Below are positions 15,561 through 23,567 of a DNA stretch of 38,207 nt, one piece after another. A program made the position numbers and the translations under genes. Numbering within the stretch: the stretch's first letter is position 1; each line of letters starts with the position of its first letter. The stretch is from Deltaproteobacteria bacterium (GTDB taxonomy: Bacteria; Myxococcota_A; Polyangia; Polyangiales; Sandaracinaceae), in NCBI GenBank assembly GCA_017303575.1, contig JAFLCL010000054.1, positions 1-38,207 on the forward strand. The letters run 5' to 3'. A model generated the notes under the pieces. That model ran no database searches. It was not told the origin of the DNA and worked only from the letters and a program-made list of their open reading frames with translations.

Positions 15561-17761
15561 CGCTCCTGTTCGTCGCGACCTTCACGAGCACGGCGCGCGC
15601 GCAGGACGAGCTCGCGTTCTTCACGCAGAGCGACACGGTCCGCGGCGCGATCGCGGCGAGCGTGCGTCGAGGTGACGAAGCGTCGGCCATCGCTGCGATC
15701 GATGCGATGCCCGAGGACGTGCGTCGGCGCGCGGACGTGATCGTCGCGCGCGTGCGCCTGGCCGAGGCGCTCGATCGACACGACGAGGTCGCGCGTGACC
15801 TCGCGCGCTTCCGCGAGGTGCTGCCCGCGCCCTTGCACGCGTGGGCCGCCGAGACGCGGGGCCGTGCGCTGCTCTTCCTCGGTCGTGCGGACGAGGCCGA
15901 GACGGAGCTCGCGAGCATCACGGCACCTCCGACGCGGGTGCGTGCGCTGCGGGCCGAGGCTGCGGCGATGCGAGGGGATCGTGCACGCGCGAGCGAGCTG
16001 TCGGCGCCGTTGGTGCGCGACGATCCCGCCGACGTCGACACGTTCTCGCTCCGCGTGATGCAGGCCGAGCTGTCACGCGCGGCGGGAGAGCGTGATCGCG
16101 CGAGCGGTGAGCTGCGCGCGCTCTTGATCGATCGGCCCGCGCATCCCGACGCCGAGCGCACCGAGGCGATGCTCGCGTCGTGGCTCGGGGCACCGCGGGT
16201 GGGATGGACCGCAGACGAGCGCATGCGACGCGCGACGCGTCTCCTCGCCGCGCACCAAGGACGACGCGCGATCACGGAGCTCGATCCGATCCCGCGTCCC
16301 GCCGACGGCGAAGCGGGCCTGGGCGCGTGGTTGAGCGCGCGAGGCACCGCGCTCTACGAAGGACGCGGGGGCTACGCCGAGGCGGCGAGCCTCCTCGCCG
16401 AGTCCGCGCAGGTGAACGGCAACGCGCGTCATCGGTTCCTCGCGGCGCGCGCGCTCCTTCGTGCCGATCGCGAGCGCGAGGCGCTGCGGGCCCTGCGCAC
16501 GTTCGTTCGCGACGAGCCCTCGCATGCCTCGGCCGCGGAGGCCGAGTGGTTGATCGGCGCGACGCTCTTGCGCGGTGGGCAGCCGCGCGAGGGGCGTCGA
16601 GCGCTCGAGACGTTCGTGCGCAGCCCACGCGGTCGTCGATCGGCGGGGCTTCGTCGCGAGGCCGAGTGGTACCTCGGCATGCTCGACTTCGATGGAGGTC
16701 GCTTCGCGGCGGCGGCCGATCGATTTCGCGCGTGGGGGACGGGCGCCGAGGGCTCGATGGATCGGGGCCGCGCGCTCTACTGGGAAGGCCGCGCGGCGTA
16801 CGGTGCGAACGACGCCGCCCGCGGCGAGCGTGCGCTGCGCGCCGCGATCGTGGCCGATCCGCTGGGCTGGTATGCGCTCTGGGCCGCGCGACGCCTGCGT
16901 GAGCACGACGAGGATCCAGGCGCGCCCGTGCCCGACGATGCGCCCGCCGAGGCCATGTTCGCGCCGCTGGCCGAGCCGCCGCTCGTGACCTTCTACGCGA
17001 GCCTGGGCTTCGACGACGAGGCCTCGTCGCTGCTGCGCGCAGCCGAGCGCACGCGCGGGTGGACGCCTGCGTCTCGTCGCGGCCTCGTCGAGCGCTTCAC
17101 CGCGCTCGGTGATGCGAGCCGTGCGTACCGCCTCACGGGCCTGAGCCCGATGCTCGGGAAGGCGCCCACGCGCGAGGCCGCGTGGGTTTGGCGTGCCGCG
17201 TATCCGCGCCCGTTCGCGAGCGCTGTCGAGGATGCGTCGCGCAACAGCCGCGTTCCTCCCGAGGTGATCTACGCGGTGATGCGCCAGGAGAGCGCGTTCG
17301 ACGAGCGCGTCGTGAGCTACGCGGACGCGATCGGCCTCATGCAGCTCTTGCCCGACACAGCGCAGCGCTTCGCGACGCGCGCGGGGGTGCCCTTCGGCCG
17401 TGAGCTGCTCTACCGCGCCGAGCACAACGTGCGCTTCGGCGCGATGTACCTGCGCGATCTGATCGACGAGGTCGGCATCCCGCTCGCGTTCGCGGCCTAC
17501 AACGCGGGCGAGCACCGCGTGCGCGAGTGGCTCGCGCGTGCACGGCGCGATGGCGGCCCCACGGGCCGCGAGCTCGATCGGATGGTCGAGGACATCCCGT
17601 TCCTCCAGACACGCAACTACATCCGTCGTGTGACCGGCAGCTACGCGCACTACCTCTACGCCGCGCACGTCGCCGGCGGCGGCGGGGCGCGTGACTGGCC
17701 GGAGCTCGATCTTCCCGCGCGCGTGGGCGCCGAGTCGGTGCGTGTAGACTCGACACGATGA
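15512..17761 (+). CDS. Periplasmic lytic transglycosylase (Slt70-like)
   Basis: Lytic transglycosylases cleave the glycan strand, making 1,6-anhydro-muropeptides. The last ~150 residues form an SLT/lysozyme-like domain: VIYAVMRQESAF with the catalytic glutamate (~593), GLMQLLPDTA, then AFAAYNAGEHRV. Residues ~40-560 are a long helical, TPR-like superhelix as in Slt70. A clear signal peptide (PALLVLALLFVATFTSTARAQ) precedes it, but no ATG, GTG or TTG exists in frame near its beginning. The nearest upstream GTG is about 60 codons inside rodA, and downstream starts lose the signal peptide. The start used here is a CTG at 15512 and is provisional; alternatives are another rare codon, a coupled start or a sequence error. 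The stop overlaps the next ATG (ATGA). Confidence 0.85.
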   Translation: MRGPLDERLHPALLVLALLFVATFTSTARAQDELAFFTQSDTVRGAIAASVRRGDEASAIAAIDAMPEDVRRRADVIVARVRLAEALDRHDEVARDLARFREVLPAPLHAWAAETRGRALLFLGRADEAETELASITAPPTRVRALRAEAAAMRGDRARASELSAPLVRDDPADVDTFSLRVMQAELSRAAGERDRASGELRALLIDRPAHPDAERTEAMLASWLGAPRVGWTADERMRRATRLLAAHQGRRAITELDPIPRPADGEAGLGAWLSARGTALYEGRGGYAEAASLLAESAQVNGNARHRFLAARALLRADREREALRALRTFVRDEPSHASAAEAEWLIGATLLRGGQPREGRRALETFVRSPRGRRSAGLRREAEWYLGMLDFDGGRFAAAADRFRAWGTGAEGSMDRGRALYWEGRAAYGANDAARGERALRAAIVADPLGWYALWAARRLREHDEDPGAPVPDDAPAEAMFAPLAEPPLVTFYASLGFDDEASSLLRAAERTRGWTPASRRGLVERFTALGDASRAYRLTGLSPMLGKAPTREAAWVWRAAYPRPFASAVEDASRNSRVPPEVIYAVMRQESAFDERVVSYADAIGLMQLLPDTAQRFATRAGVPFGRELLYRAEHNVRFGAMYLRDLIDEVGIPLAFAAYNAGEHRVREWLARARRDGGPTGRELDRMVEDIPFLQTRNYIRRVTGSYAHYLYAAHVAGGGGARDWPELDLPARVGAESVRVDSTR
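17745..17750 (+). promoter_or_regulatory. TAGACT, -10-like hexamer 7 nt before ATG 17758
   Basis: TAGACT lies in the last codons of the transglycosylase gene and ends 7 nt before the next start codon. It could give the esterase gene its own leaderless transcript inside the operon. Confidence 0.35.
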
Positions 17762-19065
17762 AGCGCGCGCTCGCCATCACGCTGTCGGCGATGAGCCTGC
17801 TCGGGTGCTACGTCGACCCCTGTGGGGGGTGCCACGACGCTGGGCCCACGCCCGATGCGTACCGCGTGCCGCCCCCGCTCGAGCCGTTCCCCACCGTGGA
17901 CGAGCTCCCCGAGCGCACCGAGATCCCTGCGCTCTTCGAGTCCTTCGACGGAACACGCACTGTCGAGACCGAAGAGGACTGGCAGGGCTGGCGGCGCGAG
18001 GAGCTGCTCGAGCTCTTCTCCTTCTATCTCTACGGATACACGCCCGATCGTCCGATCGCTGTGAGCTCGACGCGTCTCCTCTCGGAGCCGGACTTCCTGC
18101 CTGGCGTGGCCGCCTACGAAGAGCACGAGATCACGCTCGCCGGGCTCGCCACGCGCATCCACGTCTCGCTCTTTCTCCCGGTCGGCGTGGAGTCACCGCC
18201 GGTGTTCGTGGCGCCCAACCGCTGCGGCAACCAAGAGGTGTCCACCGATGCACGCATCCGCGGCACCACCGCGTGGTTCGGCGAGGACTGCGGCGACGTG
18301 CTCGACGACACGCGGGGCGTGCGCGCCTCGCAGTGGCCGATCGAGGCGATCACGAGGGCGGGCTTCGCGTTCGCTGCGTTCCACGAGAGCGAGCTCGATC
18401 CCGACGGCGCGGGCGACGACTTCGGCGATGGCATCCACCTCGAGCTGATCGACGAAGCGCGTGATCCGCGCCTCCGCTGGGGGAGGCTCGCGGCGTGGGC
18501 GTGGGGTGTCTCGCGCGTCGTGGACTTCCTCGTTCCGAGCCGGCTCGTGGATCCGAGTCGCATCGCCGTGGTCGGTCACTCGCGCCGCGGCAAGATGGCG
18601 CTGCTCGCGGGCGCGCGCGATCCGCGCATCGCGATGGTGATCGCGCACCAGTCAGGCACGGGCGGCGCGGCGCTGACGCACGTCGATGCGCCGGGCTCGG
18701 AGAGCGTCTTCGCGATCAACACGATCTTCCCCACGTGGTTCGACGACGTGTACCCGACGTTCGCGGACGAAGAGACGCGCCTGCCGATCGATCAGCACAT
18801 GCTGATCGCGATGTCTGCGCCCCGCCTGGTGCTCGTGACCGACGGATCCGAGGATCTGCGCGCGGAGCCCACGAGCGCTGTGCAGGCGGTGGAGCTCGCG
18901 GAGCCGGCGTGGGCGCTCCATGGCGCGACGGGCATCGTGCGCTCACCCGATGGAACGCACGCGCTCGAAGGCAACCTCGCCTGGCGCGTGAGGCCCGGCG
19001 ATCACGCGCTCACCCACGACGACTGGACGACGTTCCTCGCCTTCGCCCGCGCCCACTGGCCGTGA
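17758..19065 (+). CDS. CE15-like (glucuronoyl esterase-type) alpha/beta-hydrolase lipoprotein
   Basis: The 435-residue protein has a lipoprotein signal (MKRALAITLSAMSLLGC, Cys17) followed by an alpha/beta-hydrolase. The nucleophile elbow GHSRRGK (Ser275) followed by ARDPRIAMVIAHQSG matches family CE15, which cleaves ester links between lignin and glucuronic acid on xylan. Downstream, FPTWFDDVYP, LPIDQHMLIAMSAPRLVLV and a late histidine in RPGDHALTHDDW (His416) follow the family order. CE15 members usually have GCSR or GHSR here, so the variant is normal. It starts within the transglycosylase stop codon. Substrate is inferred only; a bacterial cell-wall ester is also possible given the neighbours. 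Confidence 0.75.
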   Translation: MKRALAITLSAMSLLGCYVDPCGGCHDAGPTPDAYRVPPPLEPFPTVDELPERTEIPALFESFDGTRTVETEEDWQGWRREELLELFSFYLYGYTPDRPIAVSSTRLLSEPDFLPGVAAYEEHEITLAGLATRIHVSLFLPVGVESPPVFVAPNRCGNQEVSTDARIRGTTAWFGEDCGDVLDDTRGVRASQWPIEAITRAGFAFAAFHESELDPDGAGDDFGDGIHLELIDEARDPRLRWGRLAAWAWGVSRVVDFLVPSRLVDPSRIAVVGHSRRGKMALLAGARDPRIAMVIAHQSGTGGAALTHVDAPGSESVFAINTIFPTWFDDVYPTFADEETRLPIDQHMLIAMSAPRLVLVTDGSEDLRAEPTSAVQAVELAEPAWALHGATGIVRSPDGTHALEGNLAWRVRPGDHALTHDDWTTFLAFARAHWP

Positions 19066-19094
19066 GGTCAGGGAGCGAGAAACAATCGACTCAC

Positions 19095-19371
19095 GACCGA
19101 GAAAGAATCGGGGGCGCCTTGCGGCGGGGCGCAGCTCCCCCTGGAGCAGGAGTCGAGTCGAGGAGCGCAGCGACGAGGCGAGCGACGGGGAGCTCGAGGG
19201 GCCAGAGGTCCCTCGACCCAGACAACTCAGAGACCGAGAAAAGAATCGGGGGCGCCTTGCGGCGGGGGAGCGCAGCTCCCCCTGGAGCAGGAGTCGAGTC
19301 GAGGAGCGCAGCGACGAGGCGAGCGACGGGGAGCTCGAGGGGCCAGAGGTCCCTCGACCCAGACAACTCAG
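19095..19371. repeat. Two tandem copies of a ~138-nt intergenic repeat
   Basis: Copy 1 (19095-19230, 136 nt) and copy 2 (19232-19371, 140 nt) are nearly identical; the only differences seen are one extra A in GAGAAAAGAATC and three extra bases in the GGCGGGGGAGCGC tract. Each begins GACCGAGAAA and ends TCGACCCAGACAACTCAG. Within each, CGAGGG pairs with CCCTCG (hairpin near the right end), and GGAGCGCAGCTCC-type inverted sequences occur. The array fills most of the 312-nt gap between the convergent genes ending at 19065 and 19378. A diverged third copy is at 28231-28356. Confidence 0.85.
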
Positions 19372-19377
19372 GCCAAC

Positions 19378-20799
19378 TCAGTCCAGCGGCGCGACCGCCG
19401 TGTAGCGCACCGCCGTGGTGAGGTCGTACGTGACGACGTGCAGCGTGCCGTCGGGCCCGAGCCTGATCGTGCCGACGCGGCCACCGCCTTCGGTCGTGAT
19501 CACCTCCGTCGTCACGGTCCCAGCGCGGATGCTGACCGCGTGGAGCGCGCTGGCGCTGGTGCGCGACTGCTCCTCGTAGTGACAGAGCGGCGGCGGGCCG
19601 GGCGGCGGGTCGATGCCGATGCCACCGCCGCAGACGACCTTGGAGACCACATCCGACTGGTTACGCGACACGACGCCCAGCGCGTCGCCGTCGACGGCGG
19701 CGACGAGGCCGAGCCCCGCCCAGCGCACGTCGCGCGTGGTGCACGACGCACCCTCCACCTCGGGCGGCGGACACTCGGGGGCGGGCTCGCTCGCGAAGAG
19801 CGTGCGCGACGTCCATGGATCACCCGACGAGGCGAGACCGACGCTGCCCGTGGTGGTCTCGTAGAGCACGTGGGCGCGTCCGTCGCCGCCGACTGCGATC
19901 GCCGTCGACCCTGGCGCGCTGCCCGTGCCCACGTCGAGCACGCCGACGCGGATGGGGGCCTCCTCGCCCACCTGCGTCATCAGCACCGAGCCTTCCGCCG
20001 TACCCGCGAAGTACGCCGTCTGCGGCGAGCCGTCGGGACGCAGCGCGATCGCGCCAGGCCCCACGAACGAGCCCTCGGTGTCGTCGATCGACGTCTCCAC
20101 GTAGCTGCCATCGAAGCGGGCGCGGAAGCCGTCGTAGCTCGACTCGTCGTAGCCGATCGTGTGGAGCGTGCCGTCGGGCGCGAGGAGCAGTCGACCACCA
20201 GCCACCATGCGCTCGCCGCGCACGAACGTGGACACGAACGCGTCGCCCTCGATGCGGTAGAGGCCCGAGCCGAACGCTCCGTCGTTGAGGAACGCGTAGC
20301 CGCAGCCATCGGTCCCCGTGGCGATCGCGAGCACGGCAGCGGTGCCTGCGCGCGCGGAGACGAACGAGTCGCCGCTGCGTCGCGCGAGGTAGGCGTGGTA
20401 GCCGCCCTCGGCGATCGTGTACGAGACGAGGGCATGTGCCTCGGCGTCGAGCGCGACGTCGGGGCGATCGTTGCGCGAGTGCGGCGGATCGATCTCGAGC
20501 GTCTCGAGCACGCCACACGCGACATCGACGCACGGCAGCGCACCGGCGTGCAGCGGACGGCCCTCGCAGGCGAGCCAGGTCGTGCCTGCGTCGGCGGCCG
20601 CATCAGTCCCTCCATCCGAGCGCGCATCGTCGCGACTCGGTGCGTCGTCCGCTGCGAACGCGTCGGGCGAGAGGAACGCATCGGTGGGTGAGACCGCGTC
20701 GGCTCCGGCATCCGCCATCGGGGGTGGCTCGCCGCACGTGCAGCCGGTCAGTGCGCAGACGGAGGCGAGGAGGAGCGTGCGGGGGTCGATGTGTGCCAT
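19378..20799 (-). CDS. Lipoprotein with propeller-like repeat domain
   Basis: The 473-residue protein from ATG 20799 starts MAHIDPRTLLLASVCALTGC; LTGC is the lipobox (Cys20). An upstream in-frame ATG at 20826 is possible but would lengthen the n-region. An Asp/Ala-rich tether (DAGADAVSPTDAF and similar, ~30-75) follows. The rest (~80-473) has recurring 'LxPDGTLHxIxYD / LRPDGSPQTAYF / GGDGRAHVLYET / LGPDGTLHVVTYD' strands, about 50-60 residues apart, as in beta-propellers or BNR-type repeats. Cysteine pairs are few. No catalytic residues are recognised; an extracellular binding role is inferred. It is convergent with the CE15-like gene across the repeat array. Confidence 0.65.
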   Translation of the reverse strand: MAHIDPRTLLLASVCALTGCTCGEPPPMADAGADAVSPTDAFLSPDAFAADDAPSRDDARSDGGTDAAADAGTTWLACEGRPLHAGALPCVDVACGVLETLEIDPPHSRNDRPDVALDAEAHALVSYTIAEGGYHAYLARRSGDSFVSARAGTAAVLAIATGTDGCGYAFLNDGAFGSGLYRIEGDAFVSTFVRGERMVAGGRLLLAPDGTLHTIGYDESSYDGFRARFDGSYVETSIDDTEGSFVGPGAIALRPDGSPQTAYFAGTAEGSVLMTQVGEEAPIRVGVLDVGTGSAPGSTAIAVGGDGRAHVLYETTTGSVGLASSGDPWTSRTLFASEPAPECPPPEVEGASCTTRDVRWAGLGLVAAVDGDALGVVSRNQSDVVSKVVCGGGIGIDPPPGPPPLCHYEEQSRTSASALHAVSIRAGTVTTEVITTEGGGRVGTIRLGPDGTLHVVTYDLTTAVRYTAVAPLD

Positions 20800-20907
20800 G
20801 CGTGTGGGTGCTGCGAGTGTGTGCATACGAGGTGCCACGCGCGGGTGATGAGGCGCACGCGGGGCGTACGCGTGATGGATCGGGCGAGTCGGAGCCACGG
20901 TGTGGCG

Positions 20908-22581
20908 ATGGACTCCGCCTCATCCTTCGACCGCTCGTGGTTCCTGGCGCTCGCGCTCCTCTGCGCTGGAGGATGCGGCCCCTCCGCCTCCCAGAGCGAC
21001 GGCGGGCTCGACGCTCGCGTCGAGCTCGACGCGAGCGCGCTGGCCGACGCGCCCGATGCGCGCAGCAGCCGCTGTGTGCAGGCGAGCCTCCAGCCCATGA
21101 CCATCGACAACGCCGACGACGTGTCGGTGCGCTACCGCGCGCGCATCCAGCCCGAGATCGGCGGGCGCGCGTTCGACCTCTACCTCGAGATGAACCGCTA
21201 CGGCGACGCGACCTACGTGGGCACGTTCCCGCTCGGCACCGGTCCCGACGCGAGCTACGGCAGCTGTGCGCACTGCGTGATGGCGCTCTATGGCACCACG
21301 CTCGAGCACGCGTACTTCGCCGACGCGGGATCGATCACGTTCGAGCGTGATCCGTTCGAGCGACACCTGAGCCTGTCGATGGTGGGCGTGCGCCTGATCG
21401 AGGTCACGTTCGAGGGCGACGATCTCCACACGGTGCCCGTGCCGGGTGGTGGGTGCATCGAGCTCGCGGACTACACGATCGATCGCTCGTTTCCGCCGCC
21501 CGAGTGGGAGTGCGATCCCGAGGCCTACGGCGATGGGGAGCGCTGCGACTGTCGCTGCGGACCGCTCGACGAGGACTGTCTCGATCCGAGCCTGCCCGTC
21601 GCGCGATGCATGCCCGCGCAAGACTGCATCGGTGGCTTCACGGGCGGCTGGTTCGCCGAAGGGATCTGCGTCGATCGATGTGATCGCGACGCAGGCACCG
21701 CGTGCCCGCGCGGTGGCGTGTGCGTCGACGACTTCAGCGGGGATCTCTGTGAGCCCGACCCGACGCGGATCGATCGCACGACACCGCTCGGCGGGACGTG
21801 CGCGGAGGGCGCTGCGCACTGCGGCATCGACACGATGGGCTTCTCGCGCGGCTACTGCGACGTGTTCGATCGCAACGATCGGCGCTGTCGTCCCGTGTGC
21901 TCGGTCGACGCGGACTGCGACGCCGCGACGTCCGAGCACTGCTTCACGCTCGGCTTCCACCAAGGCACCGACGACGCCTTCGGCCTCTGCACGCCGCGCT
22001 TCCCAGCGACCTGGACGTGCGAGGGCGCGCGCTACGAGGACGGCACGACGTGCGACTGCGACTGCGGCGCGCCCGATCCGGACTGCCTCGACACGACGCT
22101 CGCGGAGCGCGGCTGCGAGGTGGGCGAGCGCTGCGTGTTCGACGGCGCGTGCGCGACGATCCCCGCGAACGACACGTGCGCGACGTCGGTTCCGCTGGCG
22201 ATGGGCACCACCACTGGCACGACGCGCGGCGCGCGCGACGACTACACGCACGTACGCGACGGCGGCGGCTGCATCGCGGTGGAGGAGGACGCGCCCGACG
22301 TGGTCTACGCCGTCACGCTCGCGGCAGGCGCCACGCTCGACGTGAGCGCGCGGGCGGACTTCGACGTCTCGCTCGCGCTCCACGGGCCGGACACAGGCGA
22401 GGGCCCGAGCGCGATCTGCACGAGGACCTCCACGCGCTGCGTCGCGGGCGCCGAGGCGACGGGAAGCGGCGAGACGGAGACGCTGCGCTACACGGCGAGC
22501 ACGGCGGGCACGTACTACCTCGTGCTCGATGCGTTCTTCTCCGAGCTGCTCGGCAGCTTCACGATCACGCGTCGCGAGTGA
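20908..22581 (+). CDS. Cys-rich lipoprotein with C-terminal PPC-like domain
   Basis: The protein has 557 residues from ATG 20908, chosen because MDSASSFDRSWFLALALLCAGGC gives the most compact lipoprotein signal (Cys23); ATGs at 20875 and 20848 are alternatives. After a short Asp/Ala tether come a beta-rich domain (~60-200) with LYLEMNRYGDATYVG, then two related cysteine modules: ECDPEAYGDGERCDCRCGPLDEDC and TCEGARYEDGTTCDCDCGAPDPDC (regions near 215 and 375). Their shared pattern (D/E)GxxCDC(D/R)CGxxDxDC shows an internal duplication. The last ~130 residues look like a bacterial pre-peptidase C-terminal (PPC) domain, starting NDTCATSVPL and ending TAGTYYLVLDAF. It is divergent from the propeller lipoprotein. 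Confidence 0.65.
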   Translation: MDSASSFDRSWFLALALLCAGGCGPSASQSDGGLDARVELDASALADAPDARSSRCVQASLQPMTIDNADDVSVRYRARIQPEIGGRAFDLYLEMNRYGDATYVGTFPLGTGPDASYGSCAHCVMALYGTTLEHAYFADAGSITFERDPFERHLSLSMVGVRLIEVTFEGDDLHTVPVPGGGCIELADYTIDRSFPPPEWECDPEAYGDGERCDCRCGPLDEDCLDPSLPVARCMPAQDCIGGFTGGWFAEGICVDRCDRDAGTACPRGGVCVDDFSGDLCEPDPTRIDRTTPLGGTCAEGAAHCGIDTMGFSRGYCDVFDRNDRRCRPVCSVDADCDAATSEHCFTLGFHQGTDDAFGLCTPRFPATWTCEGARYEDGTTCDCDCGAPDPDCLDTTLAERGCEVGERCVFDGACATIPANDTCATSVPLAMGTTTGTTRGARDDYTHVRDGGGCIAVEEDAPDVVYAVTLAAGATLDVSARADFDVSLALHGPDTGEGPSAICTRTSTRCVAGAEATGSGETETLRYTASTAGTYYLVLDAFFSELLGSFTITRRE

Positions 22582-22588
22582 TCGCGTC

Positions 22589-22594
22589 TATGCT
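22589..22594 (+). promoter_or_regulatory. TATGCT, -10-like hexamer 8 nt before ATG 22603
   Basis: TATGCT lies in the 21-nt gap after the PPC lipoprotein and ends 8 nt before the next start. No Shine-Dalgarno sequence is seen. Confidence 0.4.
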
Positions 22595-22602
22595 GACGGT
22601 GC

Positions 22603-23481
22603 ATGGAGGCGAGCGACGAGACCGCGGGGCGTGAGGACACGGCACGTGTCCGAGCGATCCGAGCTGCGCTGGCGAAGGCAGTCGACGCAGACGGTCGGCT
22701 CGCGATCCTGGTGCGCGCGGTGGAGGAGCAGCCCGATCTGTCCGAGATCCGCTGGCTCCTCTATCTGCACTACCTGACGATCGGCGAGCACGACGCGGCA
22801 CAGCGACAGCTCGCGCTCGGCGTGCAGCGTGGCGCGCGCGATCTCGTGATCGAGCAGGCACGAATCTACCCGGCATCGTTCGACACCGCTGCGTTGGACG
22901 CGCTCGCGAGCGAGAGTCCAGTTCTGGCGGCAGGCGTCGATCTCGCACGAGGACGACAGGCCGAGGCTCGAGCCCGCCTCGAGGCGGCTGTCGAGGAGAG
23001 CGCGCGTGCGGCGTATCGAGGCCGCGGGCTGGCGCGCGACGCGTGGCTCGACGTGATCGCGATCGCGATCGAGCACGACGCGCTCGAGACGGCCCAGTGG
23101 ATGTTCGAGCTCCTCGCCTCCGGGCTCGTGAGCCTCGAGAGGACGGGAGACGAGCGGCGCGGCGCGGAGGATCTCGCGGCCATCGAGTCCGGTCTGCGGG
23201 AGCTGATGACGCTGCCGACGCACGTGCCTCGCGCGTACCGAGCCGGCCTCGCACGTGCGCTGCGGGCCGCGACACCCGAGGCGAGCGCAGAGGCCATCCA
23301 TGCGCTTCGACGAGGCGGCAACGACGATGGCCCACAAGTCTTTCGCGATCTGGCGAGCCCCGCGCCCACGCTCGCGGCCCGGTTCCGTCGAGCCCTCGTG
23401 GGGAAGATCCTTCGGGCGCGGAGCACCGAGCGCCGCCGAAGTCGACGCTCAGCCTCGGCTGGGCGCTGCTCGCGATCCTGA
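22603..23481 (+). CDS. Helical-repeat protein, probable tail anchor lost by frameshift
   Basis: The 292-residue frame encodes a soluble, helix-rich protein with TPR-like texture (VRAVEEQPDLSEIRWLLYLHYLTIGEHDAAQRQLALG, residues ~42-78 region) and no signal peptide. The last ~25 residues are Arg/Ser-rich and look out of frame. In the -1 frame, from about 23435 to the stop at 23511-23513, the sequence reads PPKSTLSLGWALLAILIALVAFQRAC, a convincing C-terminal membrane helix. The intact protein would therefore be tail-anchored and end at 23513. Either a base is missing from this sequence, the gene is broken, or a -1 frameshift is used; no classical slippery heptamer is seen. Function unknown. Confidence 0.6.
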   Translation: MEASDETAGREDTARVRAIRAALAKAVDADGRLAILVRAVEEQPDLSEIRWLLYLHYLTIGEHDAAQRQLALGVQRGARDLVIEQARIYPASFDTAALDALASESPVLAAGVDLARGRQAEARARLEAAVEESARAAYRGRGLARDAWLDVIAIAIEHDALETAQWMFELLASGLVSLERTGDERRGAEDLAAIESGLRELMTLPTHVPRAYRAGLARALRAATPEASAEAIHALRRGGNDDGPQVFRDLASPAPTLAARFRRALVGKILRARSTERRRSRRSASAGRCSRS

Positions 23482-23555
23482 TCGCGCTCGTCGCGTTCCA
23501 GCGTGCGTGTTGACGTCGCGGGGACGATCTCGATCCGCGCTCGGCATGGTCGATG

Positions 23556-23561
23556 TACCGT
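23556..23561 (+). promoter_or_regulatory. TACCGT, -10-like hexamer 6 nt before ATG 23568
   Basis: TACCGT ends 6 nt before ATG 23568 and supports that start over the in-frame ATG at 23553, which would lie upstream of it. Confidence 0.35.
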
Positions 23562-23567
23562 CGTGGG

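Noticed and set aside
19091..19366. A 91-codon minus-strand frame across the tandem repeats, with a repeated LELPVARLVAALLDSTPAPGG
   Set aside because: The repetition of the peptide simply follows the DNA repeat, the copy lengths differ by 4 nt so frames are not kept by selection, and there is no start signal.
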